Below are positions 8,034 through 16,255 of a DNA stretch of 16,255 nucleotides, piece after piece. The position numbers and the translations under genes were made by a program. Numbering within the stretch: the first letter of the stretch is position 1; each line of letters begins with the position of its first letter. Where the stretch lies: contig JAILDD010000025.1 in the NCBI GenBank assembly GCA_024689605.1, forward strand, positions 1-16,255, written 5' to 3'. A model generated the notes under the pieces. That model was given only the letters and a program-made list of their open reading frames with translations, was not told where the DNA came from and made no database searches. The stretch comes from Lachnospiraceae bacterium. GTDB lineage: Bacteria; Bacillota_A; Clostridia; Lachnospirales; Lachnospiraceae.

Positions 8034-8960
8034 TTATCTTCCGTTAAGCTTCTCAACAATCTTGGGCAGCTCATCATCAACTATATCGTTGTCGAGCTGG
8101 CAGGTACCTGCATTTGCATGGCCGCCGCCGCCGTATGACAGGCACAGATCACCGATATTTACTTTAGACGCCTTGTTAATGATGGACTTGCCGATCATTA
8201 CAGCCGTATTCTGTCTGCGGAATCCCCATGCTACATGAACGCTCATCTCTACCTCAGGCCACATAGCATAAACCATAAAACGGTTTCCTGTATAGATAGG
8301 ATCCTCTTCACGAAGATCAACCACAGCCACTCTGTCATAAATCTTGGTAACCTTCTGAAGCTGTGCCTTGAAAAGCTCCTGCTGTTCAAAGTACATATCA
8401 ACTCTTTCCTTTACATCAGGAAGAGCAAGGACATCCTCGATAGTATGATCAACACAATAATCGATGAGCTCCATCATAAGATCATAGTTTGAAATTCTGA
8501 AGGAATGGAATCTTCCAAGTCCGGTTCTTGCATCCATAAGGAAATTCATAAGTACCCATCCCTTGGGATCAAGAATCTCATCACGGTTAAAGTCTGCACT
8601 GTCACCCTTGTCAACAGCTTCCATTATCTCATCGGAAACCCTTACGAATTTCTCCTTGCCGCCATAATAATCATATACAACCCTGGCAGCAGACTTTGCA
8701 TCACCGTCTATAATGAACCGGCCTTCCCAGTTTTTGTCCTTGCATCTCTCAAGCTCACTTTCATGATGGTCAAAAGCGATGCCGACCCTCTCATCAAAAG
8801 GAAGGTTTGTGGTAATATCATTAGATGTTATATCGATCTTGCCATCCTGAACATCCTTGGGATGAACAAACTTTATCTCATCGATAAGATTGATCTCCTT
8901 TAAAAGCATTGCACAAACAAGCCCGTCAAAGTCGCTCCTTGTAACCAGTCTCTTTTTCAT
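8034..8960 (-). CDS. DHH/DHHA1-family phosphoesterase (exopolyphosphatase / oligoribonuclease-like)
   Basis: 308 residues with the two-domain DHH layout. The metal-binding residues are visible: TRSDFDGLVCAMLL (7-20, Asp10 and Asp12), FDHHES (63-68, the DHH signature), AVDKGDSADF (115-124) as the third acidic motif, and the DHHA1 signature YGGGGHANAGTC (276-287). Members hydrolyse phosphodiester or phosphoanhydride bonds in short oligonucleotides (NrnA), cyclic dinucleotide products or polyphosphate, usually with Mn2+. The first motif has 'TRSD' where NrnA typically has an 'H..PD' pattern, so this is probably a distinct subgroup and the substrate is uncertain. The start is supported by GGAG six bases before the ATG (minus-strand CGGAGATGGCATG). 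It is monocistronic, with a promoter at 9050-9078 and a shared terminator at 7970-8000. Confidence 0.87.
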   Translation of the reverse strand: MKKRLVTRSDFDGLVCAMLLKEINLIDEIKFVHPKDVQDGKIDITSNDITTNLPFDERVGIAFDHHESELERCKDKNWEGRFIIDGDAKSAARVVYDYYGGKEKFVRVSDEIMEAVDKGDSADFNRDEILDPKGWVLMNFLMDARTGLGRFHSFRISNYDLMMELIDYCVDHTIEDVLALPDVKERVDMYFEQQELFKAQLQKVTKIYDRVAVVDLREEDPIYTGNRFMVYAMWPEVEMSVHVAWGFRRQNTAVMIGKSIINKASKVNIGDLCLSYGGGGHANAGTCQLDNDIVDDELPKIVEKLNGR

Positions 8961-9049
8961 GCCATCTCCGTTCCGGGTAATCCCCTCATTTTTTATGCCT
9001 GCTCTTTTAGCAGATAAATCTACTATTACAACACATTAAAATCTTCTAT

Positions 9050-9078
9050 ATTTTAGCATTATTTTTTTATTATATCAA
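9050..9078 (-). promoter_or_regulatory. Sigma-A type promoter for the DHH phosphoesterase gene
   Basis: On the minus strand TTGATA (9078-9073), a 17-bp spacer and TAAAAT (9055-9050) form a near-consensus promoter. The transcript start would be near 9043, giving a leader of about 80 nt. That leader contains a small 5-bp hairpin, CTGCT/AGCAG at 8999-9013, of unknown significance. Confidence 0.7.
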
Positions 9079-9101
9079 GAGATGTTATGTTAACGTTCAC
9101 A

Positions 9102-9122
9102 GCTTATTTTACAAAAATAAGC
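9102..9122 (-). terminator. AT-rich hairpin just after the ysxC stop; weak terminator candidate
   Basis: GCTTATTTT (9102-9110) and AAAATAAGC (9114-9122) form a perfect 9-bp stem with a 3-nt loop, one base after the ysxC stop codon. No U-run follows on the minus strand and the stem is AT-rich, so it is at best a weak terminator or an mRNA 3'-end stabiliser. Position between operon end and the next promoter is the main support. Confidence 0.4.
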
Positions 9123-9123
9123 G

Positions 9124-9720
9124 CTATATAACATCAGGATTAACATACTCCTCTATAAGCGAGTATACATCCTCAAGCCCCTGCTTTGAAACAGATGAAA
9201 AGGGGAGCAGGACATCCTCCTGCTTTAATCCCAGTGCATCACGAAGCATCTTTTTATGCTTAGCCAGCTGGCTCCGCTTTATCTTATCCGCTTTTGTGGC
9301 GATTATTACGGGCCTGTATCCCTGATACACAACCCATTCATACATCTGCAGGTCGTTTTTTCCCGGCTCATGCCTTATGTCTATCAGCAGGAAAATTAGC
9401 TTTAGCTGTTTTGATGTATGAAGATAATTTTCAACCATGCGTCCCCATTTGGCCGCTTCAGTCTTTCCTGCCTTGGTATATCCGTATCCCGGAAGATCCA
9501 CCAGGTAAAACCCTTTATTCACATTGTAATAATTTATGGTCTGCGTCTTGCCCGGTTCCGAGCTGGTACGCGCAAGGGACTTACGCTGGACCAGAGAATT
9601 AATCAGTGAAGACTTTCCCACATTACTCTTTCCTGCAAAGGCAAACTCCGGCAGTTCATTTTCCGGCAGCGTGCTCGTTATGCCGCATACGCATTCCAGT
9701 TCAACATTCTTTATCTTCAT
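9124..9720 (-). CDS. ysxC: YsxC/EngB (YihA), ribosome-biogenesis GTP-binding protein
   Basis: 198 residues, the normal length for this single-domain GTPase, which assists late assembly of the 50S subunit. All G motifs are present: G1 GKSNVGKSS (30-38), the switch I TQT motif (G2) within GKTQTINYY (57-65), G3 DLPGYG (75-80), G4 TKADK (142-146) and G5 SSVSKQG (175-181). FAFAGKSNVGKSSLIN, DLPGYGYTK and the C-terminal SKQGLEDV helix are typical of EngB. It overlaps the end of lon by four bases (ATGA), consistent with translational coupling, and is the last gene of the tig-clpP-clpX-lon operon. lon-ysxC adjacency is widespread in Firmicutes. Confidence 0.96.
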   Translation of the reverse strand: MKIKNVELECVCGITSTLPENELPEFAFAGKSNVGKSSLINSLVQRKSLARTSSEPGKTQTINYYNVNKGFYLVDLPGYGYTKAGKTEAAKWGRMVENYLHTSKQLKLIFLLIDIRHEPGKNDLQMYEWVVYQGYRPVIIATKADKIKRSQLAKHKKMLRDALGLKQEDVLLPFSSVSKQGLEDVYSLIEEYVNPDVI

Positions 9721-12167
9721 ACGAAAGTTCTTTCCACCACTTCATCCATGTGTTTTACGAACACAATATCCATACCCTCAAGTATTTCGGCATCTATTTC
9801 CTCAACATTACGCCTGTTTTCATCAGGCAGCAGAACGGTCTTTATTCCGATAGTCTTTGCAGCCAGTATCTTTTCCTTCAGTCCGCCTACCGGCATCACA
9901 TTTCCCCTTAGAGAAATCTCACCCGTCATTGCAATCTTCCTGTCAACTTTCTTACCTGTAACAGCAGACAATATGGCAGTTGCCATTGTAATGCCCGCGC
10001 TGGGACCATCCTTGGGCACGGCTCCTTCCGGAAGATGAACATGTATATCATGGTTCTGGAAGAATTCCTTTTCCACGTTCCACTTAGGCGCTACTGACCT
10101 GACATAAGAAAAAGCAGCCATAGCAGATTCCTTCATAACGTCTCCCAGCTGTCCGGTAAGGGAAAGGTCTCCTTTGCCCGGCAGTATGTTCACTTCCACC
10201 TGAAGCGTCGTACCGCCGACAGAAGTCCATGCCAGTCCCCTTGCGATACCTACTTCGTTTTTCTTGTTCATCTGCTCGGGCGGGAACTTGATCTTGCCCA
10301 GATATTTTTCAAGATTCTTAGCAGTAACCGTTATCTTTTTGGCACCCTTACTCTCAAGTATCTCGACAGCAGCCTTCCTGCAGAGCTTGGATATCTCCCG
10401 CTCCAGTTCACGTACGCCGGCTTCCCTGCAGTAGCACTCGATTATCTTTTCTATCGCACTGTCGGATATTTTCAGCTGTGAAGGCTTTACTCCAGTCTTC
10501 TCGTAAGTCTTCTTTACCAGATGTTCCTTAGCGATATGGAATTTCTCGTTATTTGTGTATCCCGCAATATCAATGATCTCCATACGGTCCAGCAAAGGTC
10601 TGGGGATACCCTCTTCATCATTTGCTGTTGCGATGAAAAGCACATCCGAAAGATCCTGGGAAAGTTCCACGTAATGGTCCCTGAAGTTTTTGTTCTGCTC
10701 GGAATCAAGTACTTCCAGCATAGCAGAAGCAGTATCACCCCTATAGTCCTGGCTCATCTTGTCAATCTCGTCAAGAAGCATCAAGGGGTCCTTTACTCCC
10801 GCACTCTTAAGCCCTGCCGAAATACGGCCCGGCATTGCCCCGACATAGGTCTTTCTGTGGCCTCTTATTTCAGCTTCATCCCTTACGCCTCCAAGGCATA
10901 TGCGTACATAAGGCTTTTCCGTAGCTTCCGCAACAGACCTTGCAATCGAAGTCTTGCCAGTACCGGGCGGTCCCACAAGGCACAGTATGGCCGCGTCAGC
11001 CTTTCCGGTAAGGGTCCTTACGGCAAGGTATTCAAGCACCCGTTCCTTCACGTCCTTGAGGCCGTAATGATCCCTGTCGAGAATCCGCTTTGCCTTTTTT
11101 ATATCTATAACATGATCATAACCTTCAGACCGTTTATCCCATGGAAGCTCAAGAAGAGTCTCTATATATGCTCTCTCCATTGCTCCTTCCTGGCTCATTC
11201 CGCCGTTCTGTTCAAAGTGGCGGATTTCTTTCTTAAGCTTTGCCTTAACCTCATCGGAAGCTACCAGAGCCTCTGCAGCCTTTTTGTACTGCTCGACCTC
11301 TGAAACCTCATCCGGATCATCATTCAGCTCGCTCTGGATATAGCTGAGCTGCTCACGAAGTATATATTCACGCTGATGTTCATCCACCTGGCGGGATATC
11401 TGCTCACTGATTTCCTTCCTGGCATTTATGATGCTCTTTTCATTTGAGAGGAGACCTATGAGCTTTTTGCATCTAAGCTCAAGTTCAACGGTCTGTAAAA
11501 TATTAAGCCGGTCTTTTTCCTCTAAGGGAAGATTTGCGCCAATATCATTGGTAAGGACATCCAGATTTCTTATCTTTCTGAGACGCTTTATCTCCTTGCT
11601 GCCCGGCGCACCGTATTCCCTCAGCAGCTGCTCACAGGCTCCGACCACAAGCCTTCTGAGAGCCTCAGCTTTTATAGCATCATCCATTGAAAGATCGTTA
11701 TACTCTTCTACATGACCGACAAAATACGCCGGATAGTCTTCAAAATCCATAAGCATAGCCCTTTGCAGGCCGACAACCTGTATACGGACTACTCCGTTGT
11801 CCTGTCTGATGACCTGGGTGGCCTTTGCAATAGTACCTATACAGCCGTTATGCAGTACCTCAGGAATATTTTTATCTTCGTCATCGTCGTTTGACAAAGG
11901 ATCCTTCCCGCCGGCGATCATTCCTATTATCTCAGCAATATCGATTTCTTTATTTTGCTTTTCCGAAATTTCGGGTAAAAGGAAAAAACGTCCATCCGAC
12001 AGCATGGAAGCTTCCACCGCCCTTACGGAGCGCTTGCTGTCCAGATCGAACTGCATTGAACTCCCCGGAAAAAGAACCAGGTTCTTTACAACAATAACAG
12101 GAATCTCATCGGGCGCTATTATTGCGCTGTCAATATTATTTGTTTTCTTTGTTTTCTTATTTGCCAT
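9717..12167 (-). CDS. lon: Lon, ATP-dependent serine protease (LonA)
   Basis: 816 residues from the ATG at 12167, a typical LonA length (about 770-820). An N-terminal substrate-binding domain ('[21 protein letters not shown]'-like start) leads into the coiled helix containing [13 protein letters not shown]. The AAA+ module has Walker A GPPGTGKT (399-406) and Walker [10 protein letters not shown] (Asp466, Glu467). The proteolytic domain has catalytic Ser723 in PKDGPSAGI and Lys764 in [10 protein letters not shown]. An acidic loop near residues 91-99 (SNDDDEDKN) looks like a small insertion. Start choice: the same frame opens at 12221, but those 18 extra codons cross a hairpin (12188-12207), do not resemble a Lon N-terminus and lack a well-spaced RBS. 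MANKK at 12167 has AAGGG about 4-5 bases upstream. Lon degrades misfolded and regulatory proteins in the cytoplasm. Confidence 0.95.
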   Translation of the reverse strand: MANKKTKKTNNIDSAIIAPDEIPVIVVKNLVLFPGSSMQFDLDSKRSVRAVEASMLSDGRFFLLPEISEKQNKEIDIAEIIGMIAGGKDPLSNDDDEDKNIPEVLHNGCIGTIAKATQVIRQDNGVVRIQVVGLQRAMLMDFEDYPAYFVGHVEEYNDLSMDDAIKAEALRRLVVGACEQLLREYGAPGSKEIKRLRKIRNLDVLTNDIGANLPLEEKDRLNILQTVELELRCKKLIGLLSNEKSIINARKEISEQISRQVDEHQREYILREQLSYIQSELNDDPDEVSEVEQYKKAAEALVASDEVKAKLKKEIRHFEQNGGMSQEGAMERAYIETLLELPWDKRSEGYDHVIDIKKAKRILDRDHYGLKDVKERVLEYLAVRTLTGKADAAILCLVGPPGTGKTSIARSVAEATEKPYVRICLGGVRDEAEIRGHRKTYVGAMPGRISAGLKSAGVKDPLMLLDEIDKMSQDYRGDTASAMLEVLDSEQNKNFRDHYVELSQDLSDVLFIATANDEEGIPRPLLDRMEIIDIAGYTNNEKFHIAKEHLVKKTYEKTGVKPSQLKISDSAIEKIIECYCREAGVRELEREISKLCRKAAVEILESKGAKKITVTAKNLEKYLGKIKFPPEQMNKKNEVGIARGLAWTSVGGTTLQVEVNILPGKGDLSLTGQLGDVMKESAMAAFSYVRSVAPKWNVEKEFFQNHDIHVHLPEGAVPKDGPSAGITMATAILSAVTGKKVDRKIAMTGEISLRGNVMPVGGLKEKILAAKTIGIKTVLLPDENRRNVEEIDAEILEGMDIVFVKHMDEVVERTFV

Positions 12168-12187
12168 TTTTCCCTTAAAATTCAGGA

Positions 12188-12207
12188 AAGACCGCCGTGG
12201 CGGTCTT
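12188..12207 (-). terminator. Hairpin between clpX and lon; possible attenuator or partial terminator
   Basis: AAGACCGC (12188-12195) and GCGGTCTT (12200-12207) form a perfect 8-bp, GC-rich stem with a 4-nt loop. On the minus strand it is followed by TCCTGAATTTT, a broken U-tract, and then the lon RBS. It lies in the only gap inside the operon longer than about 45 nt (12168-12268, 101 nt), where I see no convincing promoter. Partial termination or RNA processing would lower lon and ysxC relative to clpX. Confidence 0.5.
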
Positions 12208-12268
12208 ATTCCCACGGACATTCCATCCGTATTATTCAGCTATCCGGAATGCTTGCAGCAGCCCCTGC

Positions 12269-13600
12269 CTATGCATCCTTCTTCAGTTTCTTCTTCAGGT
12301 CAGCAGACTCAGCCATCCTTACTACCGTAGGCTTTTCCGTTCCCTCGGCAGCTTCCTTTGTAATGGTACACTTCTGTATAGTTTCATCAGAAGGTATCTC
12401 AAACATCACGTCCATCATGATATCTTCCATTATGGACCTGAGGCCCCTGGCACCGATCTTCCTTTCAAGCGCCTTAGCTGCTATCAGCCTTACAGCCTCC
12501 TCATCGAACTCCAGCTCCACATCATCCAGATCAAAGAGACTCTGGTACTGCTTTATAAGCGCATTCTTAGGCTCAGTAAGGATCCTGACCAGCGCATCCT
12601 CATCAAGACCTTCAAGTGTCACATTAATAGGTACACGTCCTATAAATTCGGGGATAAGTCCGAACTTGGTCAGATCCTGAGGTGTCACTGCTTTAAGCAG
12701 TTCAGATACTTCAGCATTATTCTGTGATGAAATATCAGCCTTAAATCCGATAGCTTTTTTATTGAGTCTCTCTCCGATTATCTTGTCCAGTCCGTCAAAC
12801 GCACCACCGCAGATAAAAAGGATATTCGTTGTATCTATCTGTATCAGTTCCTGATGAGGGTGCTTACGTCCTCCCTGAGGAGGAACAGAAGCGACAGTGC
12901 CTTCAACGATCTTTAACAGCGCCTGCTGTACTCCCTCACCGGACACGTCCCTGGTGATGGAAACATTCTCGCCTTTTTTAGTGATCTTATCGATCTCATC
13001 GATATAGACAATGCCGTGCTCTGCAAGCTTCACATTGTAATCAGCAGCCTGGATCAGCTTAAGGAGTATATTCTCAACGTCCTCGCCCACATATCCGGCT
13101 TCAGTAAGTGTTGTAGCATCAGCTATCGCAAAAGGAACTCCTATTATCTTGGCAAGAGTCTGGGCAAGATAGGTCTTTCCGGAACCGGTGGGGCCTATCA
13201 TAAGTATATTGCTCTTCTGAAGCTCTACGCTGTCATATTCGCCTGATCTTTTACCATCCTTTTCCTTCCTGAGGCTCTCTGCAAGTATCCTTTTGTAGTG
13301 ATTATATACTGCTACCGCAAGAATCTTTTTAGCATCATCCTGCCCTATAACGTACTCATCCAGAAAACGTTTGATCTCAACCGGTTTAAGAAGCTTAAAG
13401 TCATCTCCAAAGCCTTCGCCTAAGCCGATCTCATCCTCGTCCTCATCATCAAACTCCTCGTTAATGATGCCCTGACAGGTTTCAACACACTCATCACATA
13501 TATAAATGTCATTAGGGCCTGCAATTATCTTGCGTACAAGCTCCTGGTTCTTTCCGCAGAATGAACACCTGATCTTTCTGGGATCCATTGTTTTAGCCAT
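12269..13600 (-). CDS. clpX: ClpX, AAA+ unfoldase subunit of the ClpXP protease
   Basis: 443 residues, slightly longer than the usual ~420. The N-terminal C4 zinc domain has Cys12, Cys15, Cys35 and Cys38 (CSFCGKN...YICDECVE). The AAA+ core has Walker A GPTGSGKT (136-143), pore loop GYVG (169-172), Walker B VYIDEIDK (198-205), the RKH loop within GGRKHPHQE (243-251), the IGF ClpP-docking loop at 284-286, the arginine-finger region PEFIGR (317-322) and sensor-2 GARGLRS (383-389). It recognises and unfolds substrates, feeding them to ClpP. An acidic stretch (50-58) separates the zinc and AAA+ domains, and there is a Lys-rich tail. Its ATG overlaps the clpP stop (TAATG), with AAGGA about nine bases upstream, so synthesis of the two subunits is coupled. 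Confidence 0.97.
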   Translation of the reverse strand: MAKTMDPRKIRCSFCGKNQELVRKIIAGPNDIYICDECVETCQGIINEEFDDEDEDEIGLGEGFGDDFKLLKPVEIKRFLDEYVIGQDDAKKILAVAVYNHYKRILAESLRKEKDGKRSGEYDSVELQKSNILMIGPTGSGKTYLAQTLAKIIGVPFAIADATTLTEAGYVGEDVENILLKLIQAADYNVKLAEHGIVYIDEIDKITKKGENVSITRDVSGEGVQQALLKIVEGTVASVPPQGGRKHPHQELIQIDTTNILFICGGAFDGLDKIIGERLNKKAIGFKADISSQNNAEVSELLKAVTPQDLTKFGLIPEFIGRVPINVTLEGLDEDALVRILTEPKNALIKQYQSLFDLDDVELEFDEEAVRLIAAKALERKIGARGLRSIMEDIMMDVMFEIPSDETIQKCTITKEAAEGTEKPTVVRMAESADLKKKLKKDA

Positions 13601-14229
13601 TATTTCTTATCCTTCTTATCATCTGCACCCGGACGCTTATCTATAACTTCATCAATAAGTCCAAACTCCATAGCTTCCTGTGCCGACTTCCAGTTATCAC
13701 GATCCGTAGCATTTACAAGCTCTTCATAAGTACGTCCGCAGTTCTCAGCAAGTATGCGGTTCATCTTTTCCTTCGTCTTAATGATATGCTTTGCAGCTAT
13801 CTCAATTTCGGTTGCCTGTCCCTTTGTACCGCCCATAGGCTGATGGATCATTATTTCCGCATTAGGGAGTGCATATCGCTTCCCCTTCGTACCACCGGCA
13901 AGAAGGAAAGCGCCCATGCTGGCAGCCATTCCGATACAGTTAGTGCATACATCACATCTGATGAAATGCATAGTGTCATAAATAGCCATACCTGCAGTAA
14001 CAGAACCGCCGGGGCTGTTGATATAAAGCTGTATATCTTTGTCCGGATCCTCTGCTTCAAGGAAAAGCATCTGGGCAACGATCAGGTTAGCCGTAACATC
14101 AGTAACTTCACTTCCCAGGAAAATGATCCTGTCCTTTAATAATCTTGAAAAAATATCATAGGACCTCTCGCCGCGGCTGGTCTGTTCCACGACCATAGGC
14201 ACCAGGTCATTGTATATAGTTGACTCCAT
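13600..14229 (-). CDS. clpP: ClpP, serine protease subunit of Clp proteases
   Basis: 209 residues from the ATG at 14229, with the S14 catalytic triad: Ser104 in GMAASMGA, His129 in IHQP and Asp178 in TDRD. The oligomer-forming [17 protein letters not shown] stretch and the N-terminal loop [19 protein letters not shown] are classical. It forms the barrel-shaped protease that partners ClpX, encoded next. Start choice: the frame can be opened at a GTG at 14238, but the G of that codon belongs to the AGGAGG ribosome binding site (14238-14243), so it cannot be used. The ATG at 14229 sits an ideal 8 nt downstream of that site. The charged C-terminus (ADDKKDKK) is normal for firmicute ClpP. It follows tig by 41 nt. 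Confidence 0.97.
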   Translation of the reverse strand: MESTIYNDLVPMVVEQTSRGERSYDIFSRLLKDRIIFLGSEVTDVTANLIVAQMLFLEAEDPDKDIQLYINSPGGSVTAGMAIYDTMHFIRCDVCTNCIGMAASMGAFLLAGGTKGKRYALPNAEIMIHQPMGGTKGQATEIEIAAKHIIKTKEKMNRILAENCGRTYEELVNATDRDNWKSAQEAMEFGLIDEVIDKRPGADDKKDKK

Positions 14230-14237
14230 AATAGCCA

Positions 14238-14243
14238 CCTCCT
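14238..14243 (-). promoter_or_regulatory. Ribosome binding site that fixes the clpP start
   Basis: A perfect AGGAGG on the minus strand lies 8 nt before the ATG at 14229. Its position rules out the upstream in-frame GTG at 14238-14236, which overlaps it, so three codons are removed from the longest possible reading frame. Confidence 0.85.
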
Positions 14244-14270
14244 AAAATAAACGCTTGATCAAATCCGGTA

Positions 14271-15551
14271 TCAGTCCTCAACGGCATTATCAACAACTAT
14301 CTCAAGAGCCTTCTTAATCCTGATATCTTTTCTGAAAGCTTCTATCTCGCGCTTTGAAAGCATATTCCTTACTTCATCCACTTTCATATTGTAGTTTTCA
14401 GCCATCTCTTCAAGTTCTTTGGTAAGATCTTCCTCGGAAACCTCGATATTCTCAGCATTTGCAACGGCTTCCAGTGCAAGACGGGATCTGATGCGCTTCT
14501 CAGCCTGAGGTCTTGTCTGCTCAAGCATTATATCCTGATTAAGTCCTGTGTACTGATAGTACTGCTGGATGCTCATTCCCTGCATCATAAGTCTCTGGCT
14601 GAACTCGTCTATTGAACGGCGTGCATCAGTCTCTATCATCGCTTCGGGAACCTCAACAGTCATACCCTCTACAAGCTTCTCTATAACTGCTGACTCTTTC
14701 TTATCCTTTGCTTCAGAAGCCTTCTTCTCCTCAAGCTTCTTGCGGATGTCAGCCTTGTATTCCTCTACGGAATCAAAACCGGCATCATCAGCAAAGTCAG
14801 CATCAAGCTCGGGAACTTCCTTCTCCTTTACCTCATGAAGCTTGCACTTGAATACTGCGGGCTTTCCCTTAAGATGCTCTGCCTGATAATCCTCAGGGAA
14901 AGTAACATTAACGTCAAACTCATCACCGGCCTTGTGTCCGATGATCTGCTCTTCGAAGCCGGGAATAAACGCACCGGATCCTATGGTAAGGGGGTGGTTC
15001 TCAGCCTTGCCGCCATCGAAAGCCACACCGTCAAGGAATCCTTCAAAATCAATTATTGCCTGGTCTCCGTCCTTAACCTCACGGTCAACAGTTACCATTC
15101 TTGACTGGTCTTCTCTTTCCTTATTGATACGTTCCTCAACATCCTCATCAGTTACCTCAGAGGAAATCTTTTCGATATGAACTCCCTTGTATTCACCGAT
15201 CTCAGCAACAGGGTTAAGTGCTACTGTAGCAGTGAAGATAAAAGGCTTTCCGGACTCCATCTGTACAACATCGATATCAGGTGAAGAAACTATCTCCTCC
15301 TCAGAATCATTGTATGCATTCTCCCATGCTTCAGGGATGCAGATATTAGCAGCATCAGCATAGAAAACATCCTTGCCGTACATCTTTTCCATTACCTGAC
15401 GGCTTACTTTACCCTTTCTGAAACCGGGAATGCTTATTTTATTCTTATTCTTCTGAAAAGCCTTTTCAACAGACTTCTCAAACTCCTCAGCGGGAACTTC
15501 CACTGTTATCTTTGCCATATTTTTTTCCAGTTTTTCGATTGAAGTATTCAT
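14271..15551 (-). CDS. tig: Trigger factor, ribosome-associated chaperone and peptidyl-prolyl isomerase
   Basis: 426 residues, the normal family length. The N-terminal ribosome-binding domain has the signature GFRKGK at 43-48 (IPGFRKGKVSRQVMEKMYG). The FKBP-type isomerase domain spans about 158-243 (DGDQAIIDFEGFLDGVAFDGG... to FKCKLHEVKEKEVPELD). The helical C-terminal chaperone arm follows to the end (VPEAMIETDARRSIDEFSQRL, ...AFRKDIRIKKALEIVVDNA). It binds nascent chains at the ribosome exit tunnel. It is the first gene of the tig-clpP-clpX-lon-ysxC operon, with a strong RBS (AGGAGGAA at 15562-15569) 10 nt before the ATG. No CIRCE or CtsR-type operator was seen upstream. Confidence 0.97.
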   Translation of the reverse strand: MNTSIEKLEKNMAKITVEVPAEEFEKSVEKAFQKNKNKISIPGFRKGKVSRQVMEKMYGKDVFYADAANICIPEAWENAYNDSEEEIVSSPDIDVVQMESGKPFIFTATVALNPVAEIGEYKGVHIEKISSEVTDEDVEERINKEREDQSRMVTVDREVKDGDQAIIDFEGFLDGVAFDGGKAENHPLTIGSGAFIPGFEEQIIGHKAGDEFDVNVTFPEDYQAEHLKGKPAVFKCKLHEVKEKEVPELDADFADDAGFDSVEEYKADIRKKLEEKKASEAKDKKESAVIEKLVEGMTVEVPEAMIETDARRSIDEFSQRLMMQGMSIQQYYQYTGLNQDIMLEQTRPQAEKRIRSRLALEAVANAENIEVSEEDLTKELEEMAENYNMKVDEVRNMLSKREIEAFRKDIRIKKALEIVVDNAVED

Positions 15552-15624
15552 TTAAAATTATTCCTCCTGAACTTTTCTCCGGGCACAGCATACAACTTGC
15601 CCATACCCGCACACATACTTTGAC

Positions 15625-15633
15625 ATTATAGCA
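15625..15633 (-). promoter_or_regulatory. Extended -10 promoter for the tig-clpP-clpX-lon-ysxC operon
   Basis: On the minus strand TGCTATAAT (15633-15625) is a perfect extended -10 element. No good -35 hexamer lies 16-18 bp upstream, as is common for extended -10 promoters. The leader of roughly 70 nt contains a 5-bp GGGCA/TGCCC hairpin (15581-15602) before the tig RBS. Confidence 0.65.
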
Positions 15634-15677
15634 CATTGTTTTTTTATATTCCACAGAAAAATACAAATAGAATATGC

Positions 15678-15704
15678 AAAAAAACAGCCGGAAGTGTTCC
15701 GGCT
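15678..15704 (-). terminator. Rho-independent terminator of the bactofilin gene
   Basis: On the minus strand AGCCGGAA and TTCCGGCT (15704-15697 and 15693-15686) form a perfect 8-bp stem with a 3-nt loop, followed by one G and seven Ts (15684-15678). It lies about 38 nt after the stop of the bactofilin gene and separates it from the tig promoter. Confidence 0.92.
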
Positions 15705-15741
15705 ATTAATAACGCTATTATAATACTGAAATCTTTTCTGC

Positions 15742-16233
15742 CTATTCAGCAGCTTCATCCTTTTTGCTGCTTAAATATTCCTCAAAGAAAGCCCCGGCCC
15801 TTTCGTCCGAATAGCTTCTCTTAAGGTCAATATCACAGACAGCACCGAGGTCTACATTTATGGTCCCTGTCCTCACCTCACCGCTTATTACAGCAGTCGA
15901 GCCCACGGACATATTCTCTTCCACGTCTATGGTCCCCATAACTGCGCCGTTCACATCTGCATTCTTTGCCTTGATGTTTCCAAGGATCGTCACATCCGGC
16001 CCTACGCTTATATAATCCAGGCATTCGATGTCGCTCTCGATATTTCCCTCCGTAAGCTCCACACGGCCCACACGCAGGTTCTTACCCTTGACAGTTCCCT
16101 TTAATTCAAGAGTGCCGTCAATATCCACATTGCCGTCCACATCACCGGCTAACAGCAGGTCGCCGTCAGACTCCACATCGCCTATTATCTTCATCCCCTT
16201 CGGGATATAGCTTTTCTTTGAATCACCTTCCAT
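15742..16233 (-). CDS. Bactofilin (polymer-forming cytoskeletal protein, DUF583)
   Basis: 163 residues, within the usual bactofilin range. The central region (about 13-135) is a run of short beta-strand repeats rich in Gly, Val, Ile and Asp, e.g. MKIIGDVESDGDLLLAGDVD, NVDIDGTLELKGTV and NGAVMGTIDVEENMSVGS. This is the right-handed beta-helix pattern of the family. Polar tails flank it: a short N-terminal MEGDSKKSYIPKG and a charged C-terminal SSKKDEAAE. Bactofilins self-assemble into nucleotide-independent filaments, often membrane-associated, and act as scaffolds for cell-shape or wall-modifying proteins. AAGGGG at 16242-16247 lies 8 nt before the ATG, so the gene is complete. Any upstream partner, such as a peptidase M23, is outside the window. 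Confidence 0.9.
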   Translation of the reverse strand: MEGDSKKSYIPKGMKIIGDVESDGDLLLAGDVDGNVDIDGTLELKGTVKGKNLRVGRVELTEGNIESDIECLDYISVGPDVTILGNIKAKNADVNGAVMGTIDVEENMSVGSTAVISGEVRTGTINVDLGAVCDIDLKRSYSDERAGAFFEEYLSSKKDEAAE

Positions 16234-16255
16234 TTTATTAACCCCTTTTACTGTA

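Noticed and set aside
10521..11303. A 260-codon open frame on the plus strand inside lon
   Set aside because: It is antisense to the conserved AAA+ core of Lon, its translation is Cys/Ser/Phe-rich and resembles no protein, and no RBS precedes it. The other long antisense frames within mnmG, lon, clpX and tig were rejected for the same reasons.
12168..12221. An 18-codon N-terminal extension of Lon from the ATG at 12221
   Set aside because: The extension encodes the intergenic hairpin, does not resemble Lon N-termini and has no well-spaced RBS, unlike the ATG at 12167.
11797..12330. A 177-codon plus-strand frame across the lon start and the clpX end
   Set aside because: It runs antisense through two conserved genes and their intergenic hairpin, and has no plausible RBS or recognisable protein character.
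15552..15741. CtsR or HrcA (CIRCE) heat-shock operator upstream of tig
   Set aside because: I looked for the CIRCE inverted repeat TTAGCACTC/GAGTGCTAA and for tandem GGTCAAA CtsR heptads. A lone GTCAAAG lies near the -10 but there is no second repeat.
15558..15758. A 66-codon minus-strand frame between the bactofilin gene and tig
   Set aside because: It crosses the bactofilin terminator and the tig promoter and ends in the tig RBS; its translation looks random.
1..16255. CRISPR arrays, tRNA or rRNA genes, insertion sequences, prophage or defence genes
   Set aside because: No regularly spaced repeats, no tRNA-like cloverleaf segments and no transposase or recombinase-like proteins were seen; the coding sequence is almost entirely conserved housekeeping genes.

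Overview
The window looks like chromosomal core DNA from an anaerobic Firmicute (Bacillota), most likely a Lachnospiraceae member such as a Butyrivibrio-like genus. This rests on the tig-clpP-clpX-lon-ysxC order, strong AGGAGG-type ribosome binding sites, sigma-A type AT-rich promoters, moderate GC content and the protein sequences. The genus is inference. I saw no mobile element, CRISPR array, tRNA or rRNA.

Layout. (1) 1-1364, plus strand: the 3' end of hflK and all of hflC, the SPFH/prohibitin-type membrane pair. (2) 1365-1580: a gap between convergent genes holding a large nested inverted repeat. (3) 7174 down to 1581, minus strand: a tight three-gene operon made of a membrane-anchored phosphodiester glycosidase-domain protein, an unusual fusion of an Lgt-like polytopic membrane domain to a GNAT acetyltransferase, and mnmG (tRNA wobble-uridine modification). 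(4) 7175-7406: a divergent promoter region with an apparent promoter on each strand and two hairpins. (5) 7407-7943, plus strand: a DUF308/HdeD-type membrane protein, closed by a strong bidirectional terminator. (6) 8960-8034, minus strand: a monocistronic DHH/DHHA1 phosphoesterase with a near-consensus promoter. (7) 15551 down to 9124, minus strand: the protein quality-control operon tig, clpP, clpX, lon, then the ribosome-assembly GTPase ysxC. (8) 16233-15742, minus strand: a bactofilin with its own rho-independent terminator.

Functional themes. The large operon links nascent-chain folding (trigger factor), ATP-dependent proteolysis (ClpXP, Lon) and 50S assembly (YsxC). Two gene pairs in it overlap (clpP/clpX by 1 nt, lon/ysxC by 4 nt), which suggests translational coupling. 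A hairpin between clpX and lon may tune expression of the distal genes. HflKC is classically a modulator of membrane proteolysis, but no ftsH is visible here. The other operon joins two envelope-associated proteins of unknown role to the housekeeping gene mnmG.

Most of the window is ordinary conserved sequence. The items most worth a second look are the Lgt-like/GNAT fusion, in which the Lgt catalytic signature looks lost, and the approximately 99-nt nested inverted repeat downstream of mnmG and hflC. Start sites were revised from the longest open frame for clpP, lon and hflC, using ribosome-binding-site placement.
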